The notes under the pieces are model-generated. The model was not told the origin of the DNA and searched no databases. It saw only the letters and a program-made list of their open reading frames with translations. DNA of 64,000 nt from assembly GCF_001953985.1 (NCBI RefSeq), contig NZ_MBEI01000050.1:1-64000 (forward strand), read 5' to 3'. Source of the stretch: Mycobacterium colombiense (lineage in GTDB: Bacteria; Actinomycetota; Actinomycetes; Mycobacteriales; Mycobacteriaceae). A program made the translations under genes and the position numbers. Positions within the stretch are counted from its first letter, which is position 1. Every line of letters begins with the position of its first letter. This document shows, piece after piece, positions 47,731 through 56,298 of the stretch.

Positions 47731-48590
47731 TGGAGCATCGGCTCGCCGGCTTGCTGGACCATCTGTTCTCCTTCGACATCACCGCCCACCTGCTCCGCCA
47801 CGACTTCGTGCAGCAGGCGCTGCTGGCCGCCGCCCTGCTGGGACTGGTAGCCGGGCTGATCGGGCCGTTCATCGTGATGCGGCAGATGTCGTTCGCCGTG
47901 CACGGTTCCAGCGAATTGTCGCTGACCGGAGCCGCTTTCGCGCTGCTGGTCGGCTTCGGCGTGGGGGTGGGCGCGCTGATCGGCAGCGCCCTGGCCGCGG
48001 CGCTGTTCGGCGTGCTCGGTCGGCGCGACCGGGAGCGCGATTCGGTGATCGGGGTGGTGCTGGCCTTCGGCTTGGGCCTGGCGGTGTTGTTCATCCATCT
48101 CTACCCGGGCCGCACCTCGACCAGCTTCGCCCTGCTGACCGGCCAGATCGTCGGGGTCGGCTACACGGGCCTGACCATGCTGGCGCTGGTCTGCCTGCTC
48201 GTCATCGCCGTGCTGGCGACGTGTTACCGGCCGCTGTTGTTCGCCACCGTCGATCCCGATGTCGCCGCGGCGCGCGGCGTGCCGGTCTACGGGCTGGGCA
48301 TCGTGTTCGCGGCCCTGGTCGGCGTGGTGGCGGCCCAGGCGGTGCAGATCGTCGGCGCGCTGCTGGTGATGTCGTTGCTCATCACGCCGGCGGCCGCGGC
48401 GGCCCGGGTGATCGCCTCGCCGGCGGCGGCGATGGTGACCTCCGTGGTGTTCGCCGAGGTGTCCGCCGTCGGGGGCCTGGTGCTGTCGCTGGCGCCCGGC
48501 GTACCGGTGTCGGTTTTCGTCGCCAGCATCTCGTTCCTGATCTACCTGGTCTGCTGGATGATCGGGCGCCGGCGAGAGTCCGCCGCATAA
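47730..48590 (+). CDS. znuB: Metal ABC transporter permease (ZnuB-like, ABC-3 family)
   Basis: A 286-aa ABC-3 family permease with about eight transmembrane helices. Family motifs include GPFIVMRQMSFAVHGSSELS (about 45-64; the usual form reads ...SLALxxDAxSHaxLpG), DPDVAAARGVPV (about 175-186) and VQIVGALLVMSLLITPAAAA. ATG 47730 overlaps the znuC stop as TGATG. It completes the importer; the three genes are ordered SBP-ATPase-permease. I do not recall this operon between Rv3575c and lppH in M. tuberculosis, so it is an insertion here or a loss there. Confidence 0.92.
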   Translation: MEHRLAGLLDHLFSFDITAHLLRHDFVQQALLAAALLGLVAGLIGPFIVMRQMSFAVHGSSELSLTGAAFALLVGFGVGVGALIGSALAAALFGVLGRRDRERDSVIGVVLAFGLGLAVLFIHLYPGRTSTSFALLTGQIVGVGYTGLTMLALVCLLVIAVLATCYRPLLFATVDPDVAAARGVPVYGLGIVFAALVGVVAAQAVQIVGALLVMSLLITPAAAAARVIASPAAAMVTSVVFAEVSAVGGLVLSLAPGVPVSVFVASISFLIYLVCWMIGRRRESAA

Positions 48591-48627
48591 GCTGGTTGCA
48601 CACATTGGCCCAACGTCGGAGAAGGCA

Positions 48628-49338
48628 GTGGTGCGCGGGCGGATCGCGTTCCTGACACTCGCGGCGGTGTGCGCCCTGACGGCCGGCTGCACCACCGTCG
48701 TCGACGGCCGCGCGTCGCCCGCGGATACCTCCGGTCCACCGCCCCAGACGCCGCTGAGCGCCGCGGCCCTCGACGGGCTGCTGCTGGACAAGGACCAGAT
48801 CAACTCCTTGCTCAGCGCCGGGATGCGGCTGCGCTACGGCGTGCAGGAAATGTGGGACTGGAGCTCGACTTTCAGCGACAAGAGCTGCCTGGCGATGGAC
48901 GGCCCGGCCCAGGCGGTCGTCTACGCGGACAGCGGCTGGACCGCGATGCGCGGCCAGCGCTTCGACGACAACTTCGATGACCCCGCGGTCCGCAACGACT
49001 CCGCCATCCAGGCGGTGATCGCCTTCCCGTCCGCGCGGAAGGCCAACACGTTCTACGACGCCTCGGTGCGACGGTGGTTCGCCTGCGCCAATCGCAAGTT
49101 CTCCGAACGTCCCACGGGCAAGCCCGAAATCGTATGGGCGGTGGGCGAGGCCCACAAGGTCGGGGGCACGCTCAGCACGTCCGAGGTTGAGGACAGCAGC
49201 GACGGCTGGACGTGCCAGCGGGCGCTGACCGCGCGCAACAACGTCGTCATCGACGTCGCCACCTGCGGCTCGTTCCTGCCCGGCGGGGCCGCGGTCGACC
49301 TCGCCCAGCAGATCGCGGCCAAGGTCACCAGGCAGTAG
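48628..49338 (+). CDS. lppH: Lipoprotein LppH, sensor-domain (PknH-like) family
   Basis: A 236-aa lipoprotein. The signal peptide ends in lipobox LTAGC with Cys21. The extracellular domain resembles the PknH_C-like sensor domain, with conserved cysteines (Cys in KSCLAMDGP, WFACANR, WTCQRAL, VATCGSF) forming two probable disulfides. The family is shared by PknH and several Lpp proteins. It starts at GTG 48628 after GGAGAAGG. It corresponds in place and sequence to Rv3576. The ligand is unknown. Confidence 0.88.
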   Translation: MVRGRIAFLTLAAVCALTAGCTTVVDGRASPADTSGPPPQTPLSAAALDGLLLDKDQINSLLSAGMRLRYGVQEMWDWSSTFSDKSCLAMDGPAQAVVYADSGWTAMRGQRFDDNFDDPAVRNDSAIQAVIAFPSARKANTFYDASVRRWFACANRKFSERPTGKPEIVWAVGEAHKVGGTLSTSEVEDSSDGWTCQRALTARNNVVIDVATCGSFLPGGAAVDLAQQIAAKVTRQ

Positions 49339-49401
49339 CCGGGGGCGCCGCACCGCATCCTCGCCTAGGCGGGCGCGACTGCGCCCCCATAAGCTGGGCG
49401 G

Positions 49402-50160
49402 GTGGCCGGTATCGACCTCAACGCCGACCTGGGCGAGGGCTTCGGCGTCTGGCGCCTGGGTGACGACGACGCCATGCTCGGCATCGTCACGAGCGCCAAC
49501 GTCGCATGCGGTTTTCATGCCGGCGACCCCGCGGGCCTGATGCGGGTATGCCGGGCGGCCGCCGCGCGTGGGGTCCGGATCGGGGCGCAGGTGAGCTATC
49601 GCGACCTGGCCGGGTTCGGCAGGCGCTTCATCGACGTCGAGGCCGAGGACCTGATCGCCGACGTCGTGTATCAGATCGGCGCGCTGCAGGCGATGGCGCA
49701 CGCGGCCGGCTCGGCGGTGGCCTACGTCAAACCGCATGGCGCGCTGTACAACACGATCGTCACCCACACCGAACAGGCCGCCGCCGTGGTCGAGGCGGTG
49801 CGCCTGGTGGACGCGGGGCTGCCGGTGCTGAGCATGGCCGGCTCGGCGTTTTTCGACGAAGCCGCCCGCCGCGAGTTACGCACGGTCGCAGAGGCTTTCG
49901 CCGACCGAGCCTATCGGCCCGACGGCCGGCTGGTGTCCCGCCGTGAGCTGGGCGCGGTGCTGCACGACCCGGCGGAGATCGCCGACCGGGTGGCCACCAT
50001 GGTCACCTCGGGGCAGGTCACCGCGACCGACGGCACACAGCTCGCTATGAAACCGGAATCCGTTTGCGTGCATGGTGATTCGCCTGGAGCCGTGCAGATC
50101 GCCACTGCTGTTCGCCACCGCCTCGAGGCGTCCGGCATCGAGATCAGGGCCTTCTGCTGA
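49402..50160 (+). CDS. pxpA: LamB/YcsF family protein, 5-oxoprolinase subunit A (PxpA)
   Basis: A 252-aa protein with the hallmark MAGIDLNADLGEGFGVW start, SANVACGFHAGDP (about 32-44), VKPHGALYN (about 109-117) and the ending CVHGDSPGAV. PxpA works with PxpB and PxpC (kinase-like/biotin-carrier-like pair) to hydrolyse 5-oxoproline with ATP. No pxpB or pxpC lies in this window, so they must be elsewhere or this copy has another role. It starts at GTG 49402. Its TGA overlaps the ATG of the next gene. Confidence 0.92.
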   Translation: MAGIDLNADLGEGFGVWRLGDDDAMLGIVTSANVACGFHAGDPAGLMRVCRAAAARGVRIGAQVSYRDLAGFGRRFIDVEAEDLIADVVYQIGALQAMAHAAGSAVAYVKPHGALYNTIVTHTEQAAAVVEAVRLVDAGLPVLSMAGSAFFDEAARRELRTVAEAFADRAYRPDGRLVSRRELGAVLHDPAEIADRVATMVTSGQVTATDGTQLAMKPESVCVHGDSPGAVQIATAVRHRLEASGIEIRAFC

Positions 50161-51077
50161 TGCGGCTGAAACTCGGACGGCCCGACATCGCGCGGTACGC
50201 GGACCGATTCGACGCGCCCGCCGCCGAGCCCGGCGCACCCTCGGTGACCTGGATGGGCGTGGCGACCCTGCTGATCGACGACGGCTCGTCGGCGTTGATG
50301 ACCGACGGCTACTTCTCCCGGCCGAGCCTGGCCAGGATCGCGGCGGGCAAGGTGGCGCCCTCGACGGCGCGGGTCGACGGATGCCTTGCCCGGGCGAAGG
50401 TCTCGCGGCTGGCGGCGGTCATTCCGGTGCACACCCACATCGACCACGTGTTGGACTCCGCCCTGGTCGCCGATCGCACCGGCGCGCAGCTGGTCGGCGG
50501 GCGGTCCGCGGCCAATGTCGGGCGCGGGTACGGGCTGCCGGAGGACCGGATCGTCGTGGCGGTCGACGGCGAACCGATTCGGTTGGGCGCCTACGACGTC
50601 ACCCTGATCGAATCGCACCACTGCCCGCCCGACCGGTTCCCCGGCGTCATCGACGAACCGGTGACCCCGCCGGTGAAGGCGTCGGTGTATCGCTGCGGCG
50701 AATCCTGGTCGACGCTGGTGCACCACCGGGCGACGGACCGGCGCCTGCTGATCCAGGGCAGTGCCGGCTTCGTCAAGGGCGCCCTGGCCGGCCACCGTGC
50801 CGACGCCGTGTACCTGTCCGTCGGGCAGCTCGGGCTGCAGCCGCGGTCATACCTGGTCGACTACTGGACCGAGACCGTCCGCGCGGTGGGGGCGCGACGG
50901 GTGATCCTCATCCACTGGGACGACTTCTTCCGCCCACTGTCAAAACCGTTACGCGCCTTGCCTTATGCGGGTGACGACCTGGACGTCTCCATCGGCATCC
51001 TCGACGAGCTGGCCGCACGGGACGGGGTCGCGGTGCACCTGCCCACGGTGTGGCGGCGCGAAGACCCTTGGCAGTGA
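50160..51077 (+). CDS. Metallo-beta-lactamase-fold hydrolase (Rv3577 orthologue)
   Basis: A 305-aa MBL-fold protein. The metal motif VHTHIDHVLD (about 95-104; HxHxDH form), His in ESHHCPPDR and IHWDDFFRPL near residue 258 give the expected ligand set. The N-terminal 30 residues (LGRPDIARYADRFDAP) are a mycobacterial extension before WMGVATLLIDDG. The substrate is unknown; an UlaG-like lactonase/esterase role is possible. ATG 50160 overlaps the pxpA stop as TGATG, suggesting a shared transcript and perhaps a shared metabolite. Confidence 0.88.
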   Translation: MRLKLGRPDIARYADRFDAPAAEPGAPSVTWMGVATLLIDDGSSALMTDGYFSRPSLARIAAGKVAPSTARVDGCLARAKVSRLAAVIPVHTHIDHVLDSALVADRTGAQLVGGRSAANVGRGYGLPEDRIVVAVDGEPIRLGAYDVTLIESHHCPPDRFPGVIDEPVTPPVKASVYRCGESWSTLVHHRATDRRLLIQGSAGFVKGALAGHRADAVYLSVGQLGLQPRSYLVDYWTETVRAVGARRVILIHWDDFFRPLSKPLRALPYAGDDLDVSIGILDELAARDGVAVHLPTVWRREDPWQ

Positions 51078-51090
51078 AGCGGTTCTGACG

Positions 51091-52332
51091 TTGGCCCTGA
51101 CGCTTGCGCTGTTGCTGCTTGCTGTTGTCCTGGCTTTCGCCGTCGCGCGCCCCCGGGGCTGGCCCGAGGCGCTGGCGGCCGTCCCGGCGGCCCTGATTCT
51201 GGTCGCGGTCGGCGCGATCTCGGTTCACCAGGCGGCGAAACAGATCGCCGACCTTTCCGGCGTGGTGGCGTTCCTGGGTGCGGTGCTGGTGCTGGCCAAG
51301 CTGTGCGACGACGAGGGCCTGTTCGAGGCCGCGGGCGCGGCGATCACGCGCGGGCGGGTCGGGTCGGGCGGCCTGCTGCGGCGGGTGTTCGTCATCGCCT
51401 CGGTGATCACCGCGGTGCTGAGCCTGGACGCCGCCGTGGTGCTGCTGACGCCGGTGGTGCTGGCCGCCGTGCGGCGACAGCGCACCCGGGTGCGCCCGTA
51501 CGCCTACGCCACCGCGCATCTGGCGAACGGCGCCTCGCTGTTGCTGCCGGTGTCGAACCTGACCAATCTGCTGGCCTTCCACACCGCCAACATCTCGTTC
51601 ACCAAGTTCACGCTGGTGATGGCGGCGCCGTGGGTGGGCGCGGTGGCCGTCCTCTACCTGATCTTCCGGTGGTTCTTCGCCGAGGACCTGCGGGTGCAGC
51701 CGGACCCGGAGGAGCTGGGCGCGCCGCCTCGCCCGCCCGTGTTCGTGTTGGTGGTCGTCGCGCTGACGCTGGCCGGGTTCGCGGTAGCCCAATCCGTGGG
51801 GATTGCGCCGGCCTGGGTCGCGTTGTGCGGCGCCGTCGTCCTGGCGGTGCGCAGCCTGCGCCACCGGCACACCTCGGTGTCCGACATCGTGCGCTCGGTG
51901 AACGTGCCGTTCCTGGTGTTCGTGCTGGCGCTGGGCGTCGTGGTGCAGGCGGTCATGCTCAACGGGATGGATCGGGCGATGTCCGCGGTGCTGCCGTCGG
52001 GTTCGGGCCTGCCGGCCTTGCTCGCCGTCGCCGCGATAGCGGCCGTGCTGGCCAACGTCGTCAACAACCTGCCCGCCACGCTGGTGCTGCTGCCGCTGGT
52101 TGCGCCGAGCGGGCCGGTGGCCGTGCTGGCCGTACTGATCGGGGTGAACATCGGCCCCAACCTGACCTACGTCGGTTCGCTGTCGAACCTGTTGTGGCGG
52201 CGGGTATTACGCCAGCACGACGTCGATGCCGGTGTCGGCGAATACACCCGCCTCGGCGTGTGCACAGTGCCCGCCTCGCTGGCGATGGCGGTGCTCGCGC
52301 TGTGGGGCTCGGCGCGGCTGCTGGGTCTCTAG
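51091..52332 (+). CDS. arsB2: ArsB/NhaD-type anion transporter (Rv3578, ArsB2)
   Basis: A 413-aa integral membrane protein with about ten to eleven transmembrane segments, of the ArsB/SLC13-like ion transporter superfamily. Helical hairpin-like segments SLDAAVVLLTPVVLAAV (about 111-127) and NVVNNLPATLVLLPL (about 322-336) match the family. No ars regulator or reductase is nearby, so arsenite is only one possible substrate. I chose TTG 51091 (LALTLALLLLAVVLA), 13 nt after the preceding stop; the ribosome binding site is weak and the start uncertain by a few codons. Its stop interlocks in CTAG with the convergent LuxR gene. Confidence 0.85.
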   Translation: MALTLALLLLAVVLAFAVARPRGWPEALAAVPAALILVAVGAISVHQAAKQIADLSGVVAFLGAVLVLAKLCDDEGLFEAAGAAITRGRVGSGGLLRRVFVIASVITAVLSLDAAVVLLTPVVLAAVRRQRTRVRPYAYATAHLANGASLLLPVSNLTNLLAFHTANISFTKFTLVMAAPWVGAVAVLYLIFRWFFAEDLRVQPDPEELGAPPRPPVFVLVVVALTLAGFAVAQSVGIAPAWVALCGAVVLAVRSLRHRHTSVSDIVRSVNVPFLVFVLALGVVVQAVMLNGMDRAMSAVLPSGSGLPALLAVAAIAAVLANVVNNLPATLVLLPLVAPSGPVAVLAVLIGVNIGPNLTYVGSLSNLLWRRVLRQHDVDAGVGEYTRLGVCTVPASLAMAVLALWGSARLLGL

Positions 52333-54986
52333 GGCGCGGGCGAGCCGCAGGGGCCCGATCGGATGATCGACGCCAGCTCCTCGCGCGACTGCGCCCCCAC
52401 ACGCTGGCAGGCCCGGTACACGTGGCCCTCCACGGTGCGCACCGACATCACCAACTTCTCGGCGATCTCGCGATTGGACAGGCCGGCCACCACGAGTTCG
52501 ACCACGGCGCGCTGCCGGCCGGACAACTTCAGGCCCGTCGGGGTGTGCAGCGCCGGCGTGTGCAAGCCGCCGCACTCGTCGGCCAGTTCCCTGGCCAGCG
52601 CCGCGGCGTACATTCCGCGGCGACGGTGTTGGTTTTCGTCCAACACCACCGACGCCTGCGCCGCCGCATCGGCGGCCGCGACCCGATCACCGATCCTCCG
52701 GTACGCCGCCGAGGCCGCAAGCAGGCCCTCGCCATCGCGGGCCGACAGCGCCCCCGCATGCGATGCGACGGCGTCGGCCAGCGGCAGCGACAACGCGCCG
52801 GCCAGCTCCCGCGCCCGCGCCGCGTGCGCGGCGTCGCCCCACTGCGCCGCCGCCTGGATGCAGGCCAGCTCGTGGGTGGGCTGGCCACGGTCGCGGGCCA
52901 GGCCGGCCGCCTCCGTCGCGCATGCCACGGCCTCGCCCAGCCGGCCGCACGCCGCCATCGCCCACCCCTCGGCCAGCGACAGGGCGGTGTGCATGAACAG
53001 GAAGTCGGCCGGCACGCACGACCGCGCCGTAGCGACCGCGTCGTTCGCCTCGCCGGTCTGCCCGAGTTTGGCGTGCGCCTCGGCCAGCGCGAAATAGCTC
53101 GCCGGCCGCAAACCGGTTGTCACATAGTGTGTTTGCACCCCGGCCACCGCCTCGTGCACCAGCCGGGCCGCCTCGGCGACGGCGCCGCGAGCCAGCTCGG
53201 CAGTGCCGGACAGTAGGGCCAGGTTCGCATACGCCAGGCCGGGAATGTCGCGGGACGATTCGGCCAGTTGCCTTGCCGTGCTGACGAATTCATCGATCCG
53301 ACCGGTCAGCCGGCAGGCTCGACCGTAGACGGCGCCGAACCAGAACCGCATATGCGATGCCTGAAACGACGTCGTCGCGCGCCGCAGCGTCTGCTCGGCC
53401 ACGCCGGTGAGCTCATCGACCTGACCCAGCGCCCCCATCGCCATGATCAACGCGAGCGAGGCCATCATCCTATGGAAGCCGGGCAGGTCGGGGAAACCCA
53501 AGGCGGCCCGGGCATTTGCGGCCGCGGTTTCGCAGCGCGCCGCCACCGCATCCAGGCACGCCTGCACCGCCAACCGCTCCGCCCGCTGGGCGGGGGTCTC
53601 GGAATCAAGCGCGGCAAGCCCGTCGAGGATCTCGGCCGCGGCTTTGGGGTCGAAGAGATTCCACATCAGGTTGGCCGCCCGCACGGTCGCCCAGTGATGG
53701 CCGTCGGGCAGGTCGCTGTCGGCCATCGCGCGCAGCGCCGACTCGGCCGCCTCGCCGCGTCCCAGCAGCGCCAGGTTCATGGCCCGCACCCCGGCCGCCC
53801 CGGGCGCACCGGCTTCGGTTGCGGCGGTGGCGAACCGGTCGGCCAGATCCAGATCCAGCAGGGTCATCGCATGCCGCGCCGATTCCAGGTACAGCCCGGG
53901 GTCGGGGTCGAGGTCCGACTCGAGGCGCAGCAACGCGCGGCGCACCGTGGCCTGCATGTCGGCGTCGCCGTCGTCGCCCAGCCGCGCCGCCAGCCTGCCG
54001 CGAATCTCCGACAGATACAGCTCGCCGGCGCTCGCGCGGCGCAGCTCACCGAACAGCGGGTGGGCGAGTCTGGCCATCAACCCGCCGCCGGTGCGTTCGA
54101 TGCTGACCAGGCCCATCCGCTCGGCCGCCGCCAGGTCGCTGCGCCGCGCCAAATCGCACAGCACCTCGACGGCCAGCGGCTCACACTGCGACAACGTGTC
54201 GATCACCATCGCCACTTCCGGGCTGAGGCGGCCCATCTGACGGCCCACCGTGTCGGACAGGCTCGCCGAGACCGCGACGTCGCCGTCCCACATCCATACC
54301 CCGGCCGTCTTATGCATCCGCCCGGCGGCCACCTGATCCGCCACCAGCTGCCGCAGGAACAGCGCGTTGCCCCCGGTCAGCTTCTGGAACCGAGCCGCGC
54401 TGCGCGCGTCGACCGGACCGCCCAGCTGGCTCTCGATGACCTCGCGTGTCGTCGCGGCCGAAAATGGCCGCAGATCAAGCCTTTCCAACAGCCCGTCTTT
54501 CCACAGCGCCGTCACCGCGTCCGGTTCGTCGAGGCCGATCCGTATCGTGATCACCAGCCGGACCCCACCCGACTGCGCCAACTGGTGGACGACCATCGCG
54601 GACAATCCGTCCAACAGGTGCGCGTCGTCGACCCCGATCAGCACACGGCGTTGACGCTGTTGCGCGACAAATGAATTGATCACCAGGCGCACGTTTGCCA
54701 GCGGATCCGACATCTCATCGCCGAGGGCGCCGATGAACGCTCCCAGCGGCAGCGCGGACGCCGATTCCGTGCCGACGATCCACTTTGTCCGCTCACCGGA
54801 CGCCTCGGCGCGGCGCAGCACTTCGAGGGCCAGCTTGGTCTTGCCCACACCGGCGGCTCCGGCGATCACCACGCCGGAGTGCTTGCCAGCTCCGCTCAGG
54901 GCGCGGCGAATGATCCCTAGTTCACTGTCGCGCCCGCTCAGCGGTTCTCCGCTGATCACGCCGCGACTATAACCGTGCGGGGGCAT
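52329..54986 (-). CDS. LuxR-family AAA ATPase regulator (LAL-type)
   Basis: A large regulator of about 885 aa. The N-terminal AAA/STAND NTPase has Walker A GAAGVGKTK and Walker B-like VLIGVDDAHLLDG. A helical repeat-rich middle follows, then a C-terminal LuxR HTH (LSGRQRAVVELVVAGLSNRE, then IAEKLVMSVRTVEGHVYRAC) in the last 65 residues. Mycobacteria carry several such proteins, some fused to cyclases; ligands are mostly unknown. The start is uncertain: ATG 54986, GTG near 54959 just before SGEPLSGRDSE, or ATG 55070. It is convergent with arsB2 and downstream of the glycosyltransferase gene, from which it is separated by a short gap. Confidence 0.87.
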   Translation of the reverse strand: MPPHGYSRGVISGEPLSGRDSELGIIRRALSGAGKHSGVVIAGAAGVGKTKLALEVLRRAEASGERTKWIVGTESASALPLGAFIGALGDEMSDPLANVRLVINSFVAQQRQRRVLIGVDDAHLLDGLSAMVVHQLAQSGGVRLVITIRIGLDEPDAVTALWKDGLLERLDLRPFSAATTREVIESQLGGPVDARSAARFQKLTGGNALFLRQLVADQVAAGRMHKTAGVWMWDGDVAVSASLSDTVGRQMGRLSPEVAMVIDTLSQCEPLAVEVLCDLARRSDLAAAERMGLVSIERTGGGLMARLAHPLFGELRRASAGELYLSEIRGRLAARLGDDGDADMQATVRRALLRLESDLDPDPGLYLESARHAMTLLDLDLADRFATAATEAGAPGAAGVRAMNLALLGRGEAAESALRAMADSDLPDGHHWATVRAANLMWNLFDPKAAAEILDGLAALDSETPAQRAERLAVQACLDAVAARCETAAANARAALGFPDLPGFHRMMASLALIMAMGALGQVDELTGVAEQTLRRATTSFQASHMRFWFGAVYGRACRLTGRIDEFVSTARQLAESSRDIPGLAYANLALLSGTAELARGAVAEAARLVHEAVAGVQTHYVTTGLRPASYFALAEAHAKLGQTGEANDAVATARSCVPADFLFMHTALSLAEGWAMAACGRLGEAVACATEAAGLARDRGQPTHELACIQAAAQWGDAAHAARARELAGALSLPLADAVASHAGALSARDGEGLLAASAAYRRIGDRVAAADAAAQASVVLDENQHRRRGMYAAALARELADECGGLHTPALHTPTGLKLSGRQRAVVELVVAGLSNREIAEKLVMSVRTVEGHVYRACQRVGAQSREELASIIRSGPCGSPAP

Positions 54987-55050
54987 CCGGCGGGCCGCTT
55001 TATCGGCGTTTCGTTGCGCCGATGTGCACCCCGCCACACCTTTGCTGATG

Positions 55051-56298
55051 TCAACCGACGTTGATGCCAAGCAGTCGCTGTTCGAAGAGATCGGCTCCCC
55101 GCGCCGTCCCCCCAGTTGCCTTGAAGCCCGCAGCCACCCGTTCCGCGCCGCGGGTCATCGTCATCGCTTCGCGCACCTTCATGCGCAGCCGCGACGGTGA
55201 GAGTTTCTTTGCCGGCAGGCGGGTACCGCACCGGGCCACCTCGACGCGCCGCGCAACCTCGAGTTGGTCGCGACCGTATGGGACGACGCACACCGGTATG
55301 CCACGGGCGAGCGCCTTCTGCGTAGCGCCCATGCCGCCGTGCGTTACGGCACACACCGCCTGGTCCAGCACCAATCCGTGTGGGATGAACTGGACAACTG
55401 TTGCGTTGCCCGTCGAGGCAACGTCGTCGGGTCGCCCGGCGGGGGAAGTCGCGACCACGTGCACCGGCTCGTCCCTCAGTGCGGCCAGCGCGGTCCGGAT
55501 CAGGTTGGTGTCGGCTTGCTTCTCGGATGACGTCGTGACCAGCACGACCGGGTCATCGATCGAAGTCAACCAATCCGGAGCGACGAGCGGCCCAGGATCG
55601 ACCACGCATGGCCCAATCAATTGCACCGCGTCGCCCCAATCTGTTCGCGGATACTGGAAAGGCTTGCCGCTGGCGACCAGCACCAGTGCGCCGCGGCGCA
55701 AAAATTCGTCCATCGATGCGACCGTCCGCAGATCTAGATCCGCGCGGATCCCATTGATCGGTGGCAGCATCACCCGCTCTAACTGGCGCAGCACCGCAAC
55801 GCGCACCGCGGCATCGCGCAGGCGGCCCAACGCGCCCGGCAACGGTCTGAGGCCCGGACCGAACGGCGGCACCCCGGGCGATCGCAGCGGGGGCGTGTAC
55901 GGCACAAAGCATGCCCAGGGGATGTCGCCGGCTTCTGCCACCGACAGAGCACCCCAGCAGTTGACGTCGACGAGCAAAGCGTCGGGCCGATGATGCGCTA
56001 TCGCGTCTGCGATATCGGCGACTTCGTGCACGGCGCGGCGGCCGAAACTCGCAACCCCACGCTTGAGCGCGACCCGGGGGTTCGGTGCCGCCTCGCTGTC
56101 CCCGAGCTCGATCGCCTCGATGCGCGGATCGATCGCGTCGGCCGCGAAGCCAAGCTCTCGCCCGATGTCTACTCCGCTCGAAAGTGTCCGCACATGGACC
56201 GTGTGCCCACGGCTCGACAGCTCCGACAGCAGTGCGCTCATCGGCAACAGGTGCCCCATTGCGGGCGAGGTGTACGCCAGGATCGTCGCCACGCTCAC
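55051..56298 (-). CDS. UGT/MGT-family glycosyltransferase
   Basis: A 415-aa GT-B fold glycosyltransferase of the GT1 type. The N-terminal acceptor domain starts ATILAYTSPAMGHLLPMSAL. The C-terminal nucleotide-sugar domain has VVQFIPHGLVLDQAVCAVTH, then GGMGATQKALARGIPVCVVP, the UGT donor-binding signature (HGGxGxxxEAL type). It glycosylates a small hydrophobic acceptor, which is unknown. Start GTG 56298 overlaps the stop of the upstream cyclase-ATPase as GTGA; GTG 56292 is an alternative. The pair is translationally coupled. Confidence 0.88.
   Translation of the reverse strand: MSVATILAYTSPAMGHLLPMSALLSELSSRGHTVHVRTLSSGVDIGRELGFAADAIDPRIEAIELGDSEAAPNPRVALKRGVASFGRRAVHEVADIADAIAHHRPDALLVDVNCWGALSVAEAGDIPWACFVPYTPPLRSPGVPPFGPGLRPLPGALGRLRDAAVRVAVLRQLERVMLPPINGIRADLDLRTVASMDEFLRRGALVLVASGKPFQYPRTDWGDAVQLIGPCVVDPGPLVAPDWLTSIDDPVVLVTTSSEKQADTNLIRTALAALRDEPVHVVATSPAGRPDDVASTGNATVVQFIPHGLVLDQAVCAVTHGGMGATQKALARGIPVCVVPYGRDQLEVARRVEVARCGTRLPAKKLSPSRLRMKVREAMTMTRGAERVAAGFKATGGTARGADLFEQRLLGINVG

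Noticed and set aside
49042..49055. KstR-like sequence GCCAACACGTTCTA inside lppH
   Set aside because: It retains AAC-AC-GTT-CTA but lies in the middle of a coding region encoding ANTFY, lacks the left T, and no gene starts nearby.
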